Assembly (NCBI GenBank): GCA_947454155.1
Contig: CANGIT010000015.1
Location: 20,002-84,001, forward strand
Length of the DNA: 64,000 nt
Source: Chitinophagaceae bacterium
GTDB taxonomy: Bacteria; Bacteroidota; Bacteroidia; Chitinophagales; Chitinophagaceae
Direction of reading: 5' to 3'
In this document: in pieces, positions 50,147 to 60,422 of the stretch
How positions within the stretch are numbered: the stretch's first letter is position 1
Layout: each line of letters begins with the position of its first letter
Made by a program: the position numbers and the translations under genes
Notes under the pieces: generated by a model
What the model was told of the DNA's origin: nothing
Database searches by the model: none
Seen by the model: the letters and a program-made list of their open reading frames with translations, nothing else

Positions 50147-51292
50147 ATGAAAGTACTCATCGTTGTAGCCCGACTTCCCATAGCCACCCATCAAATAAAA
50201 GGCGGCGTGCATTCTGCCATGATGAATTTGCTCGATGGATTTTCCAAAACAGACGCGCATGTAAGACTGCTTTCTCTGAATGACGACATCGGTCAAACGC
50301 AACAAGTACGATTCTCCAATAACATCGACATCTTTTATGAACCGGAAGGAAAACTGAAATTCCATTTATTGAATTACCTCGTCAATGGCAGTAAGATTTT
50401 AAAAAAACACCTCACCGAATTCAAGCCCGACATCCTTCATTTCCAGAACGGCAACTCGCTATATTTGACAGGTTTATTTGCCGGAAAACTTCCGCCCAGG
50501 GTTATCACCATTCATGGCAACTTTTTAAAAGAAGCCTTTGCCCGTGATAAGTTTTCAGAAAAAATAAAATGGATCGTGAATGGATTGATCAACGAAGCCT
50601 TGAAAGCCAGCAACATCATTTTCTTGTCGCAAATATCAGTGGATGGTTATCAACCTAAAAAATCAGAACATTATACCATCATTCCCAATGCCATCAAAAG
50701 CAACTTTTTCAACATCCCGATGAAAGAGAAGATGGAGAACAAACTGCTTTACATCGGTATCATCAACAAAAGAAAAAACTTGTTGCTGCTTATCGATACT
50801 ATGCAACGCTTAAGAGATATTGGATATGATTATACCCTTGAAGTGATAGGTGGTTTTGAAAACGATGAGTATAAAAACCTGGTGATGGAAAGGGTAAACA
50901 AACATCCAATAGAACATCAAATAAAATTTTCCGGATGGGCCGATCAGTCGACTGTGATGGCGGCCATACAAAACAGTGATTGTTTGGTAATGACCTCCTA
51001 CGCCGAAACACTACCGATGGTGATTGCAGAGAGCATGTGTGCCGGGAAAATGGTGATCAGTTCAGCTGTAGGTGGCATTCCCACACAAATCAAGGACAAA
51101 GTGAACGGCTATCTGTTCGACCTTTCCCAACCCGAACAACTTTTCAATATTCTCTCAACTTTACACAATAACACGACTACTGTTACAGCACTTTCAAATA
51201 AGGCCCGTGAATACGCCATCTCTTGTTATGAATCTCAAAGCGTAGCCCAAAAAACGTTGGCTTTTTACCACAGCATTCTGCATGCAAAATGA
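50147..51292 (+). CDS. Glycosyltransferase, GT4-like
   Basis: LLYIGIINKRKNLLLLIDTM, SYAETLPMVIAESMCAGKMVISSAVGGIPTQI. Confidence 0.88.
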   Translation: MKVLIVVARLPIATHQIKGGVHSAMMNLLDGFSKTDAHVRLLSLNDDIGQTQQVRFSNNIDIFYEPEGKLKFHLLNYLVNGSKILKKHLTEFKPDILHFQNGNSLYLTGLFAGKLPPRVITIHGNFLKEAFARDKFSEKIKWIVNGLINEALKASNIIFLSQISVDGYQPKKSEHYTIIPNAIKSNFFNIPMKEKMENKLLYIGIINKRKNLLLLIDTMQRLRDIGYDYTLEVIGGFENDEYKNLVMERVNKHPIEHQIKFSGWADQSTVMAAIQNSDCLVMTSYAETLPMVIAESMCAGKMVISSAVGGIPTQIKDKVNGYLFDLSQPEQLFNILSTLHNNTTTVTALSNKAREYAISCYESQSVAQKTLAFYHSILHAK

Positions 51293-51384
51293 AGCCATAC
51301 AGAATTTATTTTCATTAAAAAAGATTTTTAAAAACTTCATTTCATAACACTGGTCATTTCGTCATTTTCAAAGGTTAGTTTTCT

Positions 51385-52320
51385 TTGATCAGACAAAATG
51401 CAAATGTACCTGTGAATTTATTTTCTAATCTGCTTGACAAGCTCTACATCAAACAATGGACCTACGGAATTGGGAAAGTTACCCTTCCAACGTTATTAAC
51501 AGACGGTATCGACAAGGTTCAATTCAAATGGAAACAGGTCCCTTCTCCCACCCGCTTTTACGCAGATCCTTTTATCATCAGACTCGATGAAAACAGACTA
51601 CTGGTGACTTACGAAGATTATATCAAAGAAGACCTTTATGGCCGTATTGCATTGGCAATTGTCGACAATAATTTCAATACGATTCAAGAGAAAACCTTGC
51701 TGGATACCGGTTCTCATCTCTCTTATCCCAATCTTTATAAGAAGGGTGACAAAATTTATATACTCCCCGAATCAAGCAAAGAAGGTGGCTTGCATCGTCA
51801 TGAACTGGATTTGACAACACTCGAACTCAAACCAAAAGAAACCATCATTCCCGATTTGCCCTTATTGGATTCCACTATTCAGTTTTACGAAGGGAAATAC
51901 TGGATTTTTGCCACCCATCGTGGACCCGGTAGCGATAGTCAGCTGTATATTTATTATGCCGATCAATGGGATGGACATTATCAGCCACATGCACAGAATC
52001 CAGTTAAAACCAACCTGAACGGCAGCAGACCGGCAGGAAAAACATTTGTGTACAACAATACCCTTTACCGTCCGGCTCAAAACTCTTCCGCATACTATGG
52101 AAGAGCTGTCGTACTTCACCAGATCATCAAGCTCAATGAACACGAATTCGAAGAAATACCGGTTTTAGAGATATGTCCACCCAAAAATTCTGCATTTAAT
52201 TTCGGCTTACATACAATAAATTTTTCAAATGACGTTATTATAGTCGATGGTCTGAGGCGCATCTTCAGTCCATGGACTCAGTTAAAGATTTTATTTTCCA
52301 GATCTTTACGAGTAAATTGA
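51385..52320 (+). CDS. GINT1-like N-terminal (beta-propeller-like) protein
   Basis: KQVPSPTRFYADPFIIRLDENRLLVTYEDY, SYPNLYKKGDKIYILPESSKEGG, RPAGKTFVYNNTLYRPAQNSSAYYGRAV. Confidence 0.65.
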   Translation: MIRQNANVPVNLFSNLLDKLYIKQWTYGIGKVTLPTLLTDGIDKVQFKWKQVPSPTRFYADPFIIRLDENRLLVTYEDYIKEDLYGRIALAIVDNNFNTIQEKTLLDTGSHLSYPNLYKKGDKIYILPESSKEGGLHRHELDLTTLELKPKETIIPDLPLLDSTIQFYEGKYWIFATHRGPGSDSQLYIYYADQWDGHYQPHAQNPVKTNLNGSRPAGKTFVYNNTLYRPAQNSSAYYGRAVVLHQIIKLNEHEFEEIPVLEICPPKNSAFNFGLHTINFSNDVIIVDGLRRIFSPWTQLKILFSRSLRVN

Positions 52321-52395
52321 GGAGTGCAATGAACCTGATTGCCTCCGTATTCTATTTTTTATTTACCCATAAAAAATGGAAAACACCTGACCCTT

Positions 52396-53670
52396 ATGAA
52401 TGAATTCGTAAAGTTCCATGCAAAGAACAACTTTCTGACTTTGGAAAGAATGAAATTGCTGGAAAAATTATCTCAATTGTCCGACGAACGTTTGGCCGAA
52501 CGTTACAATGATGCCTTTCTGGAATTGTACAGGTACGCCCGTTTGTATTCGCCGTTTTATACCAAGCTTTATGCCGATCATGGTGTAGGCATCAACGATA
52601 TCAAAGATATCAGCGATATCACCAAATTGCCTGTCATCAACCGCGAAATGATCCGCGATCATGTGGAAGACATTTACAACAGTTTGGATAAACTGAAAGT
52701 GATTGGACTTACCAGCGGCACTTCCGGCACCCCCCTAACTTTATACCGGACCCTCTTCGACATCAGTATCGAGCAAGGCTACATCAGACATTACCGCCAA
52801 CAACATGGCTACACGATTGGTCAGCCTCTGTTATCGATACGTGGCACCTTAGGTAAAAAAACCTCCTTCGATTATTTCAAGAAAGCCAACATACTTTACA
52901 TCTCCAGTCCCGACATCAATGAGGGCACCATCGACAAATACTATGAGATGGTTAAAGATTTCAAGCCGGTAGCCGTGGAAGCATACCCCAGCTATCTGCA
53001 TAAATTCTGCATAGAGCTGAGTAAAAAAGGCCATGTACTTACCATTCCCAATGCTTTTACTTCTTCGGAAACACTGGTGGATTTTCAGAGGGAAATGATA
53101 GAGCCTTATTTGAATACTACAATACATGATTGGTATGGCAATGCCGAAAGAACCATTCTTCTGGCACAAGACAAGCAGATGAGTTACAAACCTTTGCCAT
53201 TATACAGCATCAATGAGTACCGCGAAGACCATGTGATTACTACCGGTTTGATCAGCAAAAGATTTCCTTTGATTCGTTATGAGGTAGGTGATGTGATAGA
53301 TATGCAACATAAAGGTTTTGTTCCCGACCTTGTGAATCCCTCCATCAAAGGTATCCAAGGGCGTATAGGCGACAACCTCGACCTCCGCGACGGCAGTGTA
53401 GTAGGCTGTATCGACCACGCATTCAAAGGCATGGAACATCTCGACATGGCCCAGGTGCATCAATACAACACCATCGATCCGATTGAAATCAAAATTGTAG
53501 CGCGACCCGCATTCGGCCCGAAACAAGAAAATCAACTGAGAGCGAATTTTGTAAGAATGGTAGGAGCCGAAACACCGTTGAAATTCGTTTATTGCAACAA
53601 AGAAGACCTTACCTACAGTAATAACGACAAGTTCCGACTGGTGATCAAAAACAAACCTGCAGGATCTTAA
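52396..53670 (+). CDS. CapK/PaaK-like AMP-binding protein
   Basis: GLTSGTSGTPLTLYRTLFD, IHDWYGNAERTILLAQ. Confidence 0.82.
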   Translation: MNEFVKFHAKNNFLTLERMKLLEKLSQLSDERLAERYNDAFLELYRYARLYSPFYTKLYADHGVGINDIKDISDITKLPVINREMIRDHVEDIYNSLDKLKVIGLTSGTSGTPLTLYRTLFDISIEQGYIRHYRQQHGYTIGQPLLSIRGTLGKKTSFDYFKKANILYISSPDINEGTIDKYYEMVKDFKPVAVEAYPSYLHKFCIELSKKGHVLTIPNAFTSSETLVDFQREMIEPYLNTTIHDWYGNAERTILLAQDKQMSYKPLPLYSINEYREDHVITTGLISKRFPLIRYEVGDVIDMQHKGFVPDLVNPSIKGIQGRIGDNLDLRDGSVVGCIDHAFKGMEHLDMAQVHQYNTIDPIEIKIVARPAFGPKQENQLRANFVRMVGAETPLKFVYCNKEDLTYSNNDKFRLVIKNKPAGS

Positions 53671-53687
53671 AACCATCCGGCATCAAC

Positions 53688-54752
53688 ATGAACAAGAAAA
53701 ACAACATACTCATAGCCGGGCCCTTACCTCCTCCGGCCGGTGGCATCAGCATCCATATTGAAAGGCTGCATCATCTGCTGTCTGCTGATTTCAACGTGGA
53801 CCTCATCGACGAATCTCCTCAGCAAAAACAAGGATTGTTCAACATCAGAAGCGGCAACGTATTCGGCTACCTGAAAAAGATGAAACAGTGTGAACTGGTA
53901 TTCATCCACAGCGGCAACCGCCTGTTTAAAAAAATACACATTCTCACCGCATTGCTGTTGAGAAAGAAAATACTACTCACCTTGCATGGCTATGGCCACA
54001 AACGCAACGGCATCATGCGCTGGTACGATTCCTTTCTGTTCAACAAAGCGCATGGTATCATTCTGGTGAACGAAGGCATCTTTCAAAAACTCCATCTCAA
54101 CAAAGCCATTTGTAAAGTAAGACATGCTTTTCTGCCTCCGGTGATGGAAAATGAACCTGTACTTCCACCACAGATAAAGGATTTTATCGGTGAAGCACGC
54201 TCAAAACAAAAAACCATCATTTGCGGCAATGCCTCCAGGCTCGACACTTTCAACAACCAGGACCTTTATGGTCTTGATATGTTTGTAACCTTGGCACAAG
54301 CACTGCAACAAAATAATTGTCAAGCCGCATTCATCTTCAATGTTTCTGCGCTGGACGCAGGGAAAGACCGATTCGACAAGGCTTTGAAAGAAATTCAAGC
54401 CCATGGGCTCGAGCAAGATTTCTTGTTGCTGAATGAAAAAATCTCCTTTTCACGTCTCATCGAATCCAGCGACATCATGCTAAGGCCCACCAACACCGAT
54501 GGCGATTCTTTATCGATACGGGAAGGCTTGTTTTTAGAAAAAAAGGTCATCACCTCAGATGCGGTATCCAGACCCGAAGGATGCATCCTCTTCAAAACAA
54601 GAGACAACGAAGACCTTTTGAAAAAAGTTGAAATGACCTTAGCAGCCGTCAACAAAGAAGCTGCCACTCCAACCCAAAACACCGGCAAACAAGACGATCT
54701 GCTGGATTTTTATCAACAAATCATCACTGATATCTTAAACCCCAAAAAATAA
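53688..54752 (+). CDS. Glycosyltransferase
   Basis: ILIAGPLPPPAGGISIHIERL, LRPTNTDGDSLSIREGLFLEKKVITSDAVSRPEG. Confidence 0.8.
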   Translation: MNKKNNILIAGPLPPPAGGISIHIERLHHLLSADFNVDLIDESPQQKQGLFNIRSGNVFGYLKKMKQCELVFIHSGNRLFKKIHILTALLLRKKILLTLHGYGHKRNGIMRWYDSFLFNKAHGIILVNEGIFQKLHLNKAICKVRHAFLPPVMENEPVLPPQIKDFIGEARSKQKTIICGNASRLDTFNNQDLYGLDMFVTLAQALQQNNCQAAFIFNVSALDAGKDRFDKALKEIQAHGLEQDFLLLNEKISFSRLIESSDIMLRPTNTDGDSLSIREGLFLEKKVITSDAVSRPEGCILFKTRDNEDLLKKVEMTLAAVNKEAATPTQNTGKQDDLLDFYQQIITDILNPKK

Positions 54753-55940
54753 ATGCAAAAAGGAATCGACATACAACACTCCTTCGTGCAGCTCAAAGCC
54801 TACTGCGAGCAATCTGCATTCAAGGGATACGATCCTTACGATGGGCTCAACAGTCCGTTATTTCAGCATTTACCCTTCATTTCCAAAAACAAATATTGCC
54901 GATTGGCCTGGATCCAATTCTTCAAGCGTTCGCCGATTGATTTCAGAAAATGGGTGGGCATCAAACCCGGCTACAATCCCAAAGCCATCGGTTTGTTTTT
55001 GTCGGCTTATGTAAAATTGTACCAGCGCAGCAAAGACGAGGCACTGCTGCCTCAAATTGATTTCTTTTCGCAGAAAATCATCGAACTGACCACACCGGGA
55101 TATTCGGGGCATTGCTGGGGTTATAACTTCGACTGGCAAGCCAAGGCTTTCTTTCAGCCCAAAGGCACGCCCACCATTGTAGCCTCTTCCTTCATTGCCA
55201 ACGCCCTATTGGATGCTTATGACTTGAATAAAAAAGAGGAATTACTGCAAATCGCCCGTTCCACTTGCGATTTCATTTTAAACGACCTCAACCGAGAAAC
55301 TGATGAGCAGGGAAATATCGCTTTCTCTTATTCGCCTTTGGACAAAAGCGTAGTGTACAATGCATCGCTGCTCGGCGCCAGATTACTGAGTCGCGTGTAT
55401 GCCTACACGAAAGAGGACATATTGAAAAACACTGCAGCCGCCACTGTTCGGTATTGCTGCATGAAGCAAAAAGCTGATGGATCCTGGGCCTATGGCAATT
55501 ATGATTTTCACCAGTGGGTAGATAATTTTCACACCGGATACAATCTCGAATGTATCGCCGATTACATGAAATATACCGGCGACCATTCATGTGAAGCCGT
55601 ATTAGAAAAAGGCTTCCAATATTACATTCAAACTTTTTTCGGGAAAGATGGCGTGCCGCATTATTACAGCCACAGCATCTACCCCATCGATATTCATGCA
55701 CCCAGTCAATTGGTAATCACCTTGCAAAAACTCAACAAGGCCCACGACCACATGGATATCCTAAACAAAGTAATGCACTGGACGATTGAACATATGCAGT
55801 CGCCCAAAGGATATTTCTATTACCAGATCAATCGCTGGGGCACATCCAGAATTCCATACATGCGCTGGTCGCAGGCTTGGATGATGCTGGCCTTCGCCAC
55901 CTATTTCTTGATTGAAGACGCTAAAAAAACAGAGCCATGA
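54753..55940 (+). CDS. (alpha/alpha) six-hairpin-like polysaccharide biosynthesis protein
   Basis: GHCWGYNFDWQ, DGSWAYGNYDFHQWVDNFHTGYNLECIADYMKYTG; begins directly after the previous stop. Confidence 0.6.
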   Translation: MQKGIDIQHSFVQLKAYCEQSAFKGYDPYDGLNSPLFQHLPFISKNKYCRLAWIQFFKRSPIDFRKWVGIKPGYNPKAIGLFLSAYVKLYQRSKDEALLPQIDFFSQKIIELTTPGYSGHCWGYNFDWQAKAFFQPKGTPTIVASSFIANALLDAYDLNKKEELLQIARSTCDFILNDLNRETDEQGNIAFSYSPLDKSVVYNASLLGARLLSRVYAYTKEDILKNTAAATVRYCCMKQKADGSWAYGNYDFHQWVDNFHTGYNLECIADYMKYTGDHSCEAVLEKGFQYYIQTFFGKDGVPHYYSHSIYPIDIHAPSQLVITLQKLNKAHDHMDILNKVMHWTIEHMQSPKGYFYYQINRWGTSRIPYMRWSQAWMMLAFATYFLIEDAKKTEP

Positions 55941-56698
55941 CAATGAATACCAAAAGAGGCGATTTCATGGGCATTCCGCTGGATGCGCTAAGCATGCAGG
56001 AAACCATCGCTATCATCGACAGTTCGGTGAGTCGCAACGAAAGAATCAACCATGTGGTGGTGAATGCCGGTAAAGTGGTGTCAATGCAAACCGATCCACA
56101 GCTGCATGAAAGTGTGGTGACCTGCGACATCATCAATGCCGATGGTCAATCCATCGTATGGGCCTCCCGTTTTTTAGGACATCATATCCCGGAGCGTGTA
56201 GCCGGCGCCGATCTGATGCAAAAGCTGGTAGAGCTGGCCGCACAAAGAGGTTATCGTTGTTTCTTCTTAGGTGCCAAGGAAGAAGTAGTGAAAGCCGTTG
56301 TAGACAAATACCTTGAATTGTACGGACCAGAAGTGATTGCCGGATATAGAAACGGTTATTTCAAAAAAGAAGAAGAAGCCGAAGTGGCACAACAGATTGC
56401 CGACAGCAGAGCACAGCTGTTGTTTGTAGCCATCACCTCTCCCAAAAAAGAGAATTTCATGTACAATCATCGCGATATCTTGTCCAAAGTGTGCTTCACC
56501 ATGGGCGTTGGCGGCACCTTCGACGTGATTGCCGGCATCACCAAAAGAGCACCGGTATGGATGCAGAACATCGGCATGGAATGGTTTTACCGGTTTTTAC
56601 AAGAACCCAAGAGAATGTGGAAGCGATACCTGGTAGGCAACAGCAAATTCATCATGCTGGTGTTGAAACATAAATTCAAGGGCAACAAAAAGAAATAA
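55937..56698 (+). CDS. WecG/TagA/CpsF family glycosyltransferase
   Basis: NADGQSIVWASRFLG..PERVAGADLMQKL, GVGGTFDVIAGITKRAPVWMQNIGMEWFYRFLQEPKRMWKRY. Confidence 0.92.
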   Translation: MTMNTKRGDFMGIPLDALSMQETIAIIDSSVSRNERINHVVVNAGKVVSMQTDPQLHESVVTCDIINADGQSIVWASRFLGHHIPERVAGADLMQKLVELAAQRGYRCFFLGAKEEVVKAVVDKYLELYGPEVIAGYRNGYFKKEEEAEVAQQIADSRAQLLFVAITSPKKENFMYNHRDILSKVCFTMGVGGTFDVIAGITKRAPVWMQNIGMEWFYRFLQEPKRMWKRYLVGNSKFIMLVLKHKFKGNKKK

Positions 56699-56745
56699 AA
56701 AACACCTGTACGATAACCGTCAATAAAACGTTTAACAGCATAAGT

Positions 56746-57837
56746 ATGAAAATATCTATCATAGCGGGCGCGAGGCCCAATTTCATGAAGATCGCTCCCA
56801 TCATCAAAGCGATTGAAAAATCGAGAGCCGAAGGCCACAACATCGAATACAGACTGGTGCATACCGGACAACATTACGACAAGGCCATGAGCGGCGACTT
56901 TTTCGAGCAGCTGGGCATTCCCAATCCGCACGCCAATCTGGAGTGTGGCGGTGGTACCCAGGCAGAGCAAACAGCGGCCATCATGGTGAAAATAGAAAAA
57001 GAATTCATGGCGCATCGCCCCGATGTGGTGCTGGTGGTAGGCGATGTTACCTCAACCATGGCCTGTACCATCACAGCTAAAAAACTCTGCATCGATGTGG
57101 TGCATGTGGAAGCGGGTATCCGTTCGGGCGACATGAGCATGCCCGAAGAGATCAACCGTATTGTCACCGATTCCATCTGCGACCATTTCTTCACCACCAG
57201 TGAAACGGCCAATCAGCACCTGAGGGTGCAGCAGATTCAGGAAAGCCGCATTCATTTTGTGGGCAACACCATGATCGATACACTTTTACAGCAACTTGAA
57301 AAGATAAGCGCGCCAGATTTTTTCGCATCATCAGGATTGACTAACGGCCAATATTACCTGCTTACCCTTCATCGGCCCTCCAATGTAGACGATCCCGAAA
57401 AGCTCAGGTCGGTACTGCAGGCCATCAGCGAATCCACCGCCGGTACACCGGTTATTTTCCCTGTTCATCCCCGCACCCGTCAGATGCTGGAAAAAATCGA
57501 ATACAAGGCAGATAGTTTCATTACTGTTCCGCCACAAGGATACCATCAGTTCATCTACATGGTTAAACATGCCAAAGGCATCATCACCGATTCGGGCGGC
57601 ATTACAGAAGAAGCAACAGTATTGCATGTACCTTGCCTGACCATGCGAACTTCTACAGAACGTCCCGAAACAGTAACCATGGGCACCAACGAACTGATTG
57701 GCGACGACATGGTGAAACTCAAAGCCTGCATTGGAAAAATACAGGACGACAACTGGAAAAAAAGCAGCATTCCTCCTTTTTGGGATGGCCAAACCAGTGA
57801 AAGAATCGTGGCCCGACTGATCAGCCTTTATGCATAA
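56746..57837 (+). CDS. wecB: UDP-N-acetylglucosamine 2-epimerase (non-hydrolysing)
   Basis: GARPNFMKIAPIIKAIE, VHTGQHYDKAMS, HVEAGIRSGDMSMPEEINRI, ITDSGGITEEA. Confidence 0.93.
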   Translation: MKISIIAGARPNFMKIAPIIKAIEKSRAEGHNIEYRLVHTGQHYDKAMSGDFFEQLGIPNPHANLECGGGTQAEQTAAIMVKIEKEFMAHRPDVVLVVGDVTSTMACTITAKKLCIDVVHVEAGIRSGDMSMPEEINRIVTDSICDHFFTTSETANQHLRVQQIQESRIHFVGNTMIDTLLQQLEKISAPDFFASSGLTNGQYYLLTLHRPSNVDDPEKLRSVLQAISESTAGTPVIFPVHPRTRQMLEKIEYKADSFITVPPQGYHQFIYMVKHAKGIITDSGGITEEATVLHVPCLTMRTSTERPETVTMGTNELIGDDMVKLKACIGKIQDDNWKKSSIPPFWDGQTSERIVARLISLYA

Positions 57838-57855
57838 AAGAAAATCCTTCCCAAT

Positions 57856-59247
57856 ATGAACAAACAATTTAAAAGATACCTTCAAACCACACTGATCCTG
57901 CTCGACCTGCTGGTATTGAACATCTGCTTTATCATTCCCGGATTGATTTTCAGGGGAAGGATTCCGCAAACCTATACGAAAGCTTACATCTCGTTTTTCT
58001 TTTTTTACAACATCCTTTGGATCGCGCTGAGTTTTGTATCAGGTAATTACATCGAAAAAATCATCCTTCAGTTTGAAACCTTCACCAAAAGGACGCTGCA
58101 GGTATTCATTCTTTGGATGATCATGCTGCTCTTGTATCTTTTCTTTTCGAGGGAAGTACAGGTGTCAAGACTTTTCATCGTGGCCTTCATTGTATTGTTC
58201 AGCATTGGTTTGATGATCAATCGCTTTCTGTATCTGGGCATCCGCAATTATTTCAAATCGAGAGACTCCTTCATCAACAAGGTACTGATACTGGGCTATA
58301 ACGAAACAGCCGACAAGCTGGCCTCCTATTTCGAGCAGGAAGCCATCAACTCGAGCCTGATCGGATTCATCGAGGATGAAGACAATGTGAAAGAACTCAC
58401 CCGTTATCCCGTGTTGGCCGGCATTAAAGACACCATCACCATCGCCAAGGATTTTGATGTGCAGGAAATATATTCCACCATCACGCCCGAACAAAATATC
58501 TTCATTTACAAGCTCATCGAAATGGCCGAAAATGAATGCATTCGTTTTAAGGTCGTGCCCAATTTATCACAATTTTTCAGCAAGCCGGTTGTGGTGGACT
58601 ACATCCGCGATTTGCCGGTTTTATCCATGCGCAGCGAGCCTTTGGACGATGTTGGCAACCGATTGAAAAAACGCTTTCTGGATGTGGTAATCAGCTTGTT
58701 TGTTGTCGTTTTCGTATTGTCATGGTTGATTCCCATCATCGGCTTATTGATCATGATTGAATCGCGAGGACCCATCTTTTTCAAACAGAAACGAACGGGA
58801 AAAAACAATCAGCCTTTCAACTGTTTGAAGTTCAGAAGCATGAAACCCAACAAATCGGCCGACTTGCAGCAAGCGACCAAGAACGACATGAGGGTGACCA
58901 GAATTGGAAGGATTTTGCGTAAAACGAGCTTGGATGAATTTCCCCAGTTCATCAATGTGTTGCGCGGCGAGATGAGTCTGGTAGGCCCCAGACCGCACAT
59001 GGTGAAGCACACCGATGATTATTCGAAAATCGTAGAGCAATACATGATCCGTCATTTTTTAAAACCGGGCATTACAGGCTGGGCACAGATCAACGGCTTC
59101 AGAGGAGAAATCACTGAACCCCGTCAAATCAAGCTCAGGGTACAGAACGACTTATGGTACCTTGAAAACTGGAACATCTGGCTCGACATCAGGATATTGT
59201 TCCTCACCGTTTACACCATTGCCAGAGGCGACAAGAATGCCTATTGA
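57856..59247 (+). CDS. Undecaprenyl-phosphate hexose-1-phosphate transferase (WcaJ-like)
   Basis: KRFLDVVISL, GPIFFKQKRTGKNNQPFNCLKFRSM, RKTSLDEFPQFINVLRGEMSLVGPRPHM. Confidence 0.92.
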   Translation: MNKQFKRYLQTTLILLDLLVLNICFIIPGLIFRGRIPQTYTKAYISFFFFYNILWIALSFVSGNYIEKIILQFETFTKRTLQVFILWMIMLLLYLFFSREVQVSRLFIVAFIVLFSIGLMINRFLYLGIRNYFKSRDSFINKVLILGYNETADKLASYFEQEAINSSLIGFIEDEDNVKELTRYPVLAGIKDTITIAKDFDVQEIYSTITPEQNIFIYKLIEMAENECIRFKVVPNLSQFFSKPVVVDYIRDLPVLSMRSEPLDDVGNRLKKRFLDVVISLFVVVFVLSWLIPIIGLLIMIESRGPIFFKQKRTGKNNQPFNCLKFRSMKPNKSADLQQATKNDMRVTRIGRILRKTSLDEFPQFINVLRGEMSLVGPRPHMVKHTDDYSKIVEQYMIRHFLKPGITGWAQINGFRGEITEPRQIKLRVQNDLWYLENWNIWLDIRILFLTVYTIARGDKNAY

Positions 59248-59307
59248 CGGACAGTATTGACCTCAGCCCCAACAACCATTCATCATCCCGAACATTAAAA
59301 CCCAAGC

Positions 59308-60417
59308 ATGAATTTTTTCAATACCAAATACATTCTCGGCAACAAAAGGCACGGCTGGATCGATTACGATCGGGGCATCAGCATCATCCTGGTGGCCTAC
59401 CGACATTGTTACGAAAGCATGGTGAAAGCCGGACTGAACATGAAAGACCATCCCTGGCTCGAGTACATCAATGTGTTTTTCTTCGGCTTCAGGATGCCAT
59501 TGTTTTTTATCGCTTCGGGCATGTTTTTATCGGGCAGCATGAAAAAATACGGATGGGGCAAATACGCCAAGAACAGGGTGTACAGCATCCTCTACCCTAT
59601 GCTGGTTTGGGGTATTATTCAAATCACTTTGCAAATTATTTTCAGTGAATACACCAATTCCAAAGGAGATGTCAATTTCAGAAGTTATGGCTACCTGATT
59701 TACTTTCCCAGGGCTACCGGGCAATTCTGGTATCTGAATGCCTTGTTTTTTGTGGGTATCATTTATGCCTCACTTCGACATTTCCTGAATTTCAAGGTCA
59801 TGCATCAGCTGGCCTTAGGACTGGTTTTGTATTTCGTGTGCTCTTATGTGAATACGCACGACATCCAGGTGGGATTTTTGAATGACATCATGAAGTATTA
59901 TCTGTTCTTCAGCATCGGTGACTGGATTTCAGATTTTTTACTGAGCGAGAAAGCAGAGCAAATCTTCACTTCCGGCAAATTCATCACCTTCATCATCGTG
60001 GCCTTCATCATCAACCAGTTGATTTTTACCAAACTCAACATGATGCACAACACCACTTATTATGTGGAAAACAGTGTACCATTGTTTTTCTTATTGGTGG
60101 CCATAGTGGGGTGCACCTTGTCGATATGCGTATCCTTCAGTTTAAAAAGGAACCAGAAGTTGAAATTCTTGCGTGTGGTCGGCTTCAACTCGGTGCACAT
60201 CTATTGCATACACATTCTGGTGATATCGGTGAGCAGGCAATTTTACATGAAATTCCTGCACATCCACAATCCCTCCCTTTTGATTGTACTTGTATTGATC
60301 ACCTGTCTGCTGGTACCGGTAATGACTTACAATATTTTCCTGCGATGGAACATGTGGTGGTTCTTCACCCTGAAAAAACCGGAAGATGAAATCGCATTTA
60401 TTCGGAGTGGAAATTAA
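59308..60417 (+). CDS. Acyltransferase 3 family membrane protein
   Basis: GWIDYDRGISIILVAYRH..., FFFGFRMPLFFIASGMFLSGS, multi-TM. Confidence 0.87.
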   Translation: MNFFNTKYILGNKRHGWIDYDRGISIILVAYRHCYESMVKAGLNMKDHPWLEYINVFFFGFRMPLFFIASGMFLSGSMKKYGWGKYAKNRVYSILYPMLVWGIIQITLQIIFSEYTNSKGDVNFRSYGYLIYFPRATGQFWYLNALFFVGIIYASLRHFLNFKVMHQLALGLVLYFVCSYVNTHDIQVGFLNDIMKYYLFFSIGDWISDFLLSEKAEQIFTSGKFITFIIVAFIINQLIFTKLNMMHNTTYYVENSVPLFFLLVAIVGCTLSICVSFSLKRNQKLKFLRVVGFNSVHIYCIHILVISVSRQFYMKFLHIHNPSLLIVLVLITCLLVPVMTYNIFLRWNMWWFFTLKKPEDEIAFIRSGN

Positions 60418-60422
60418 TCAGC

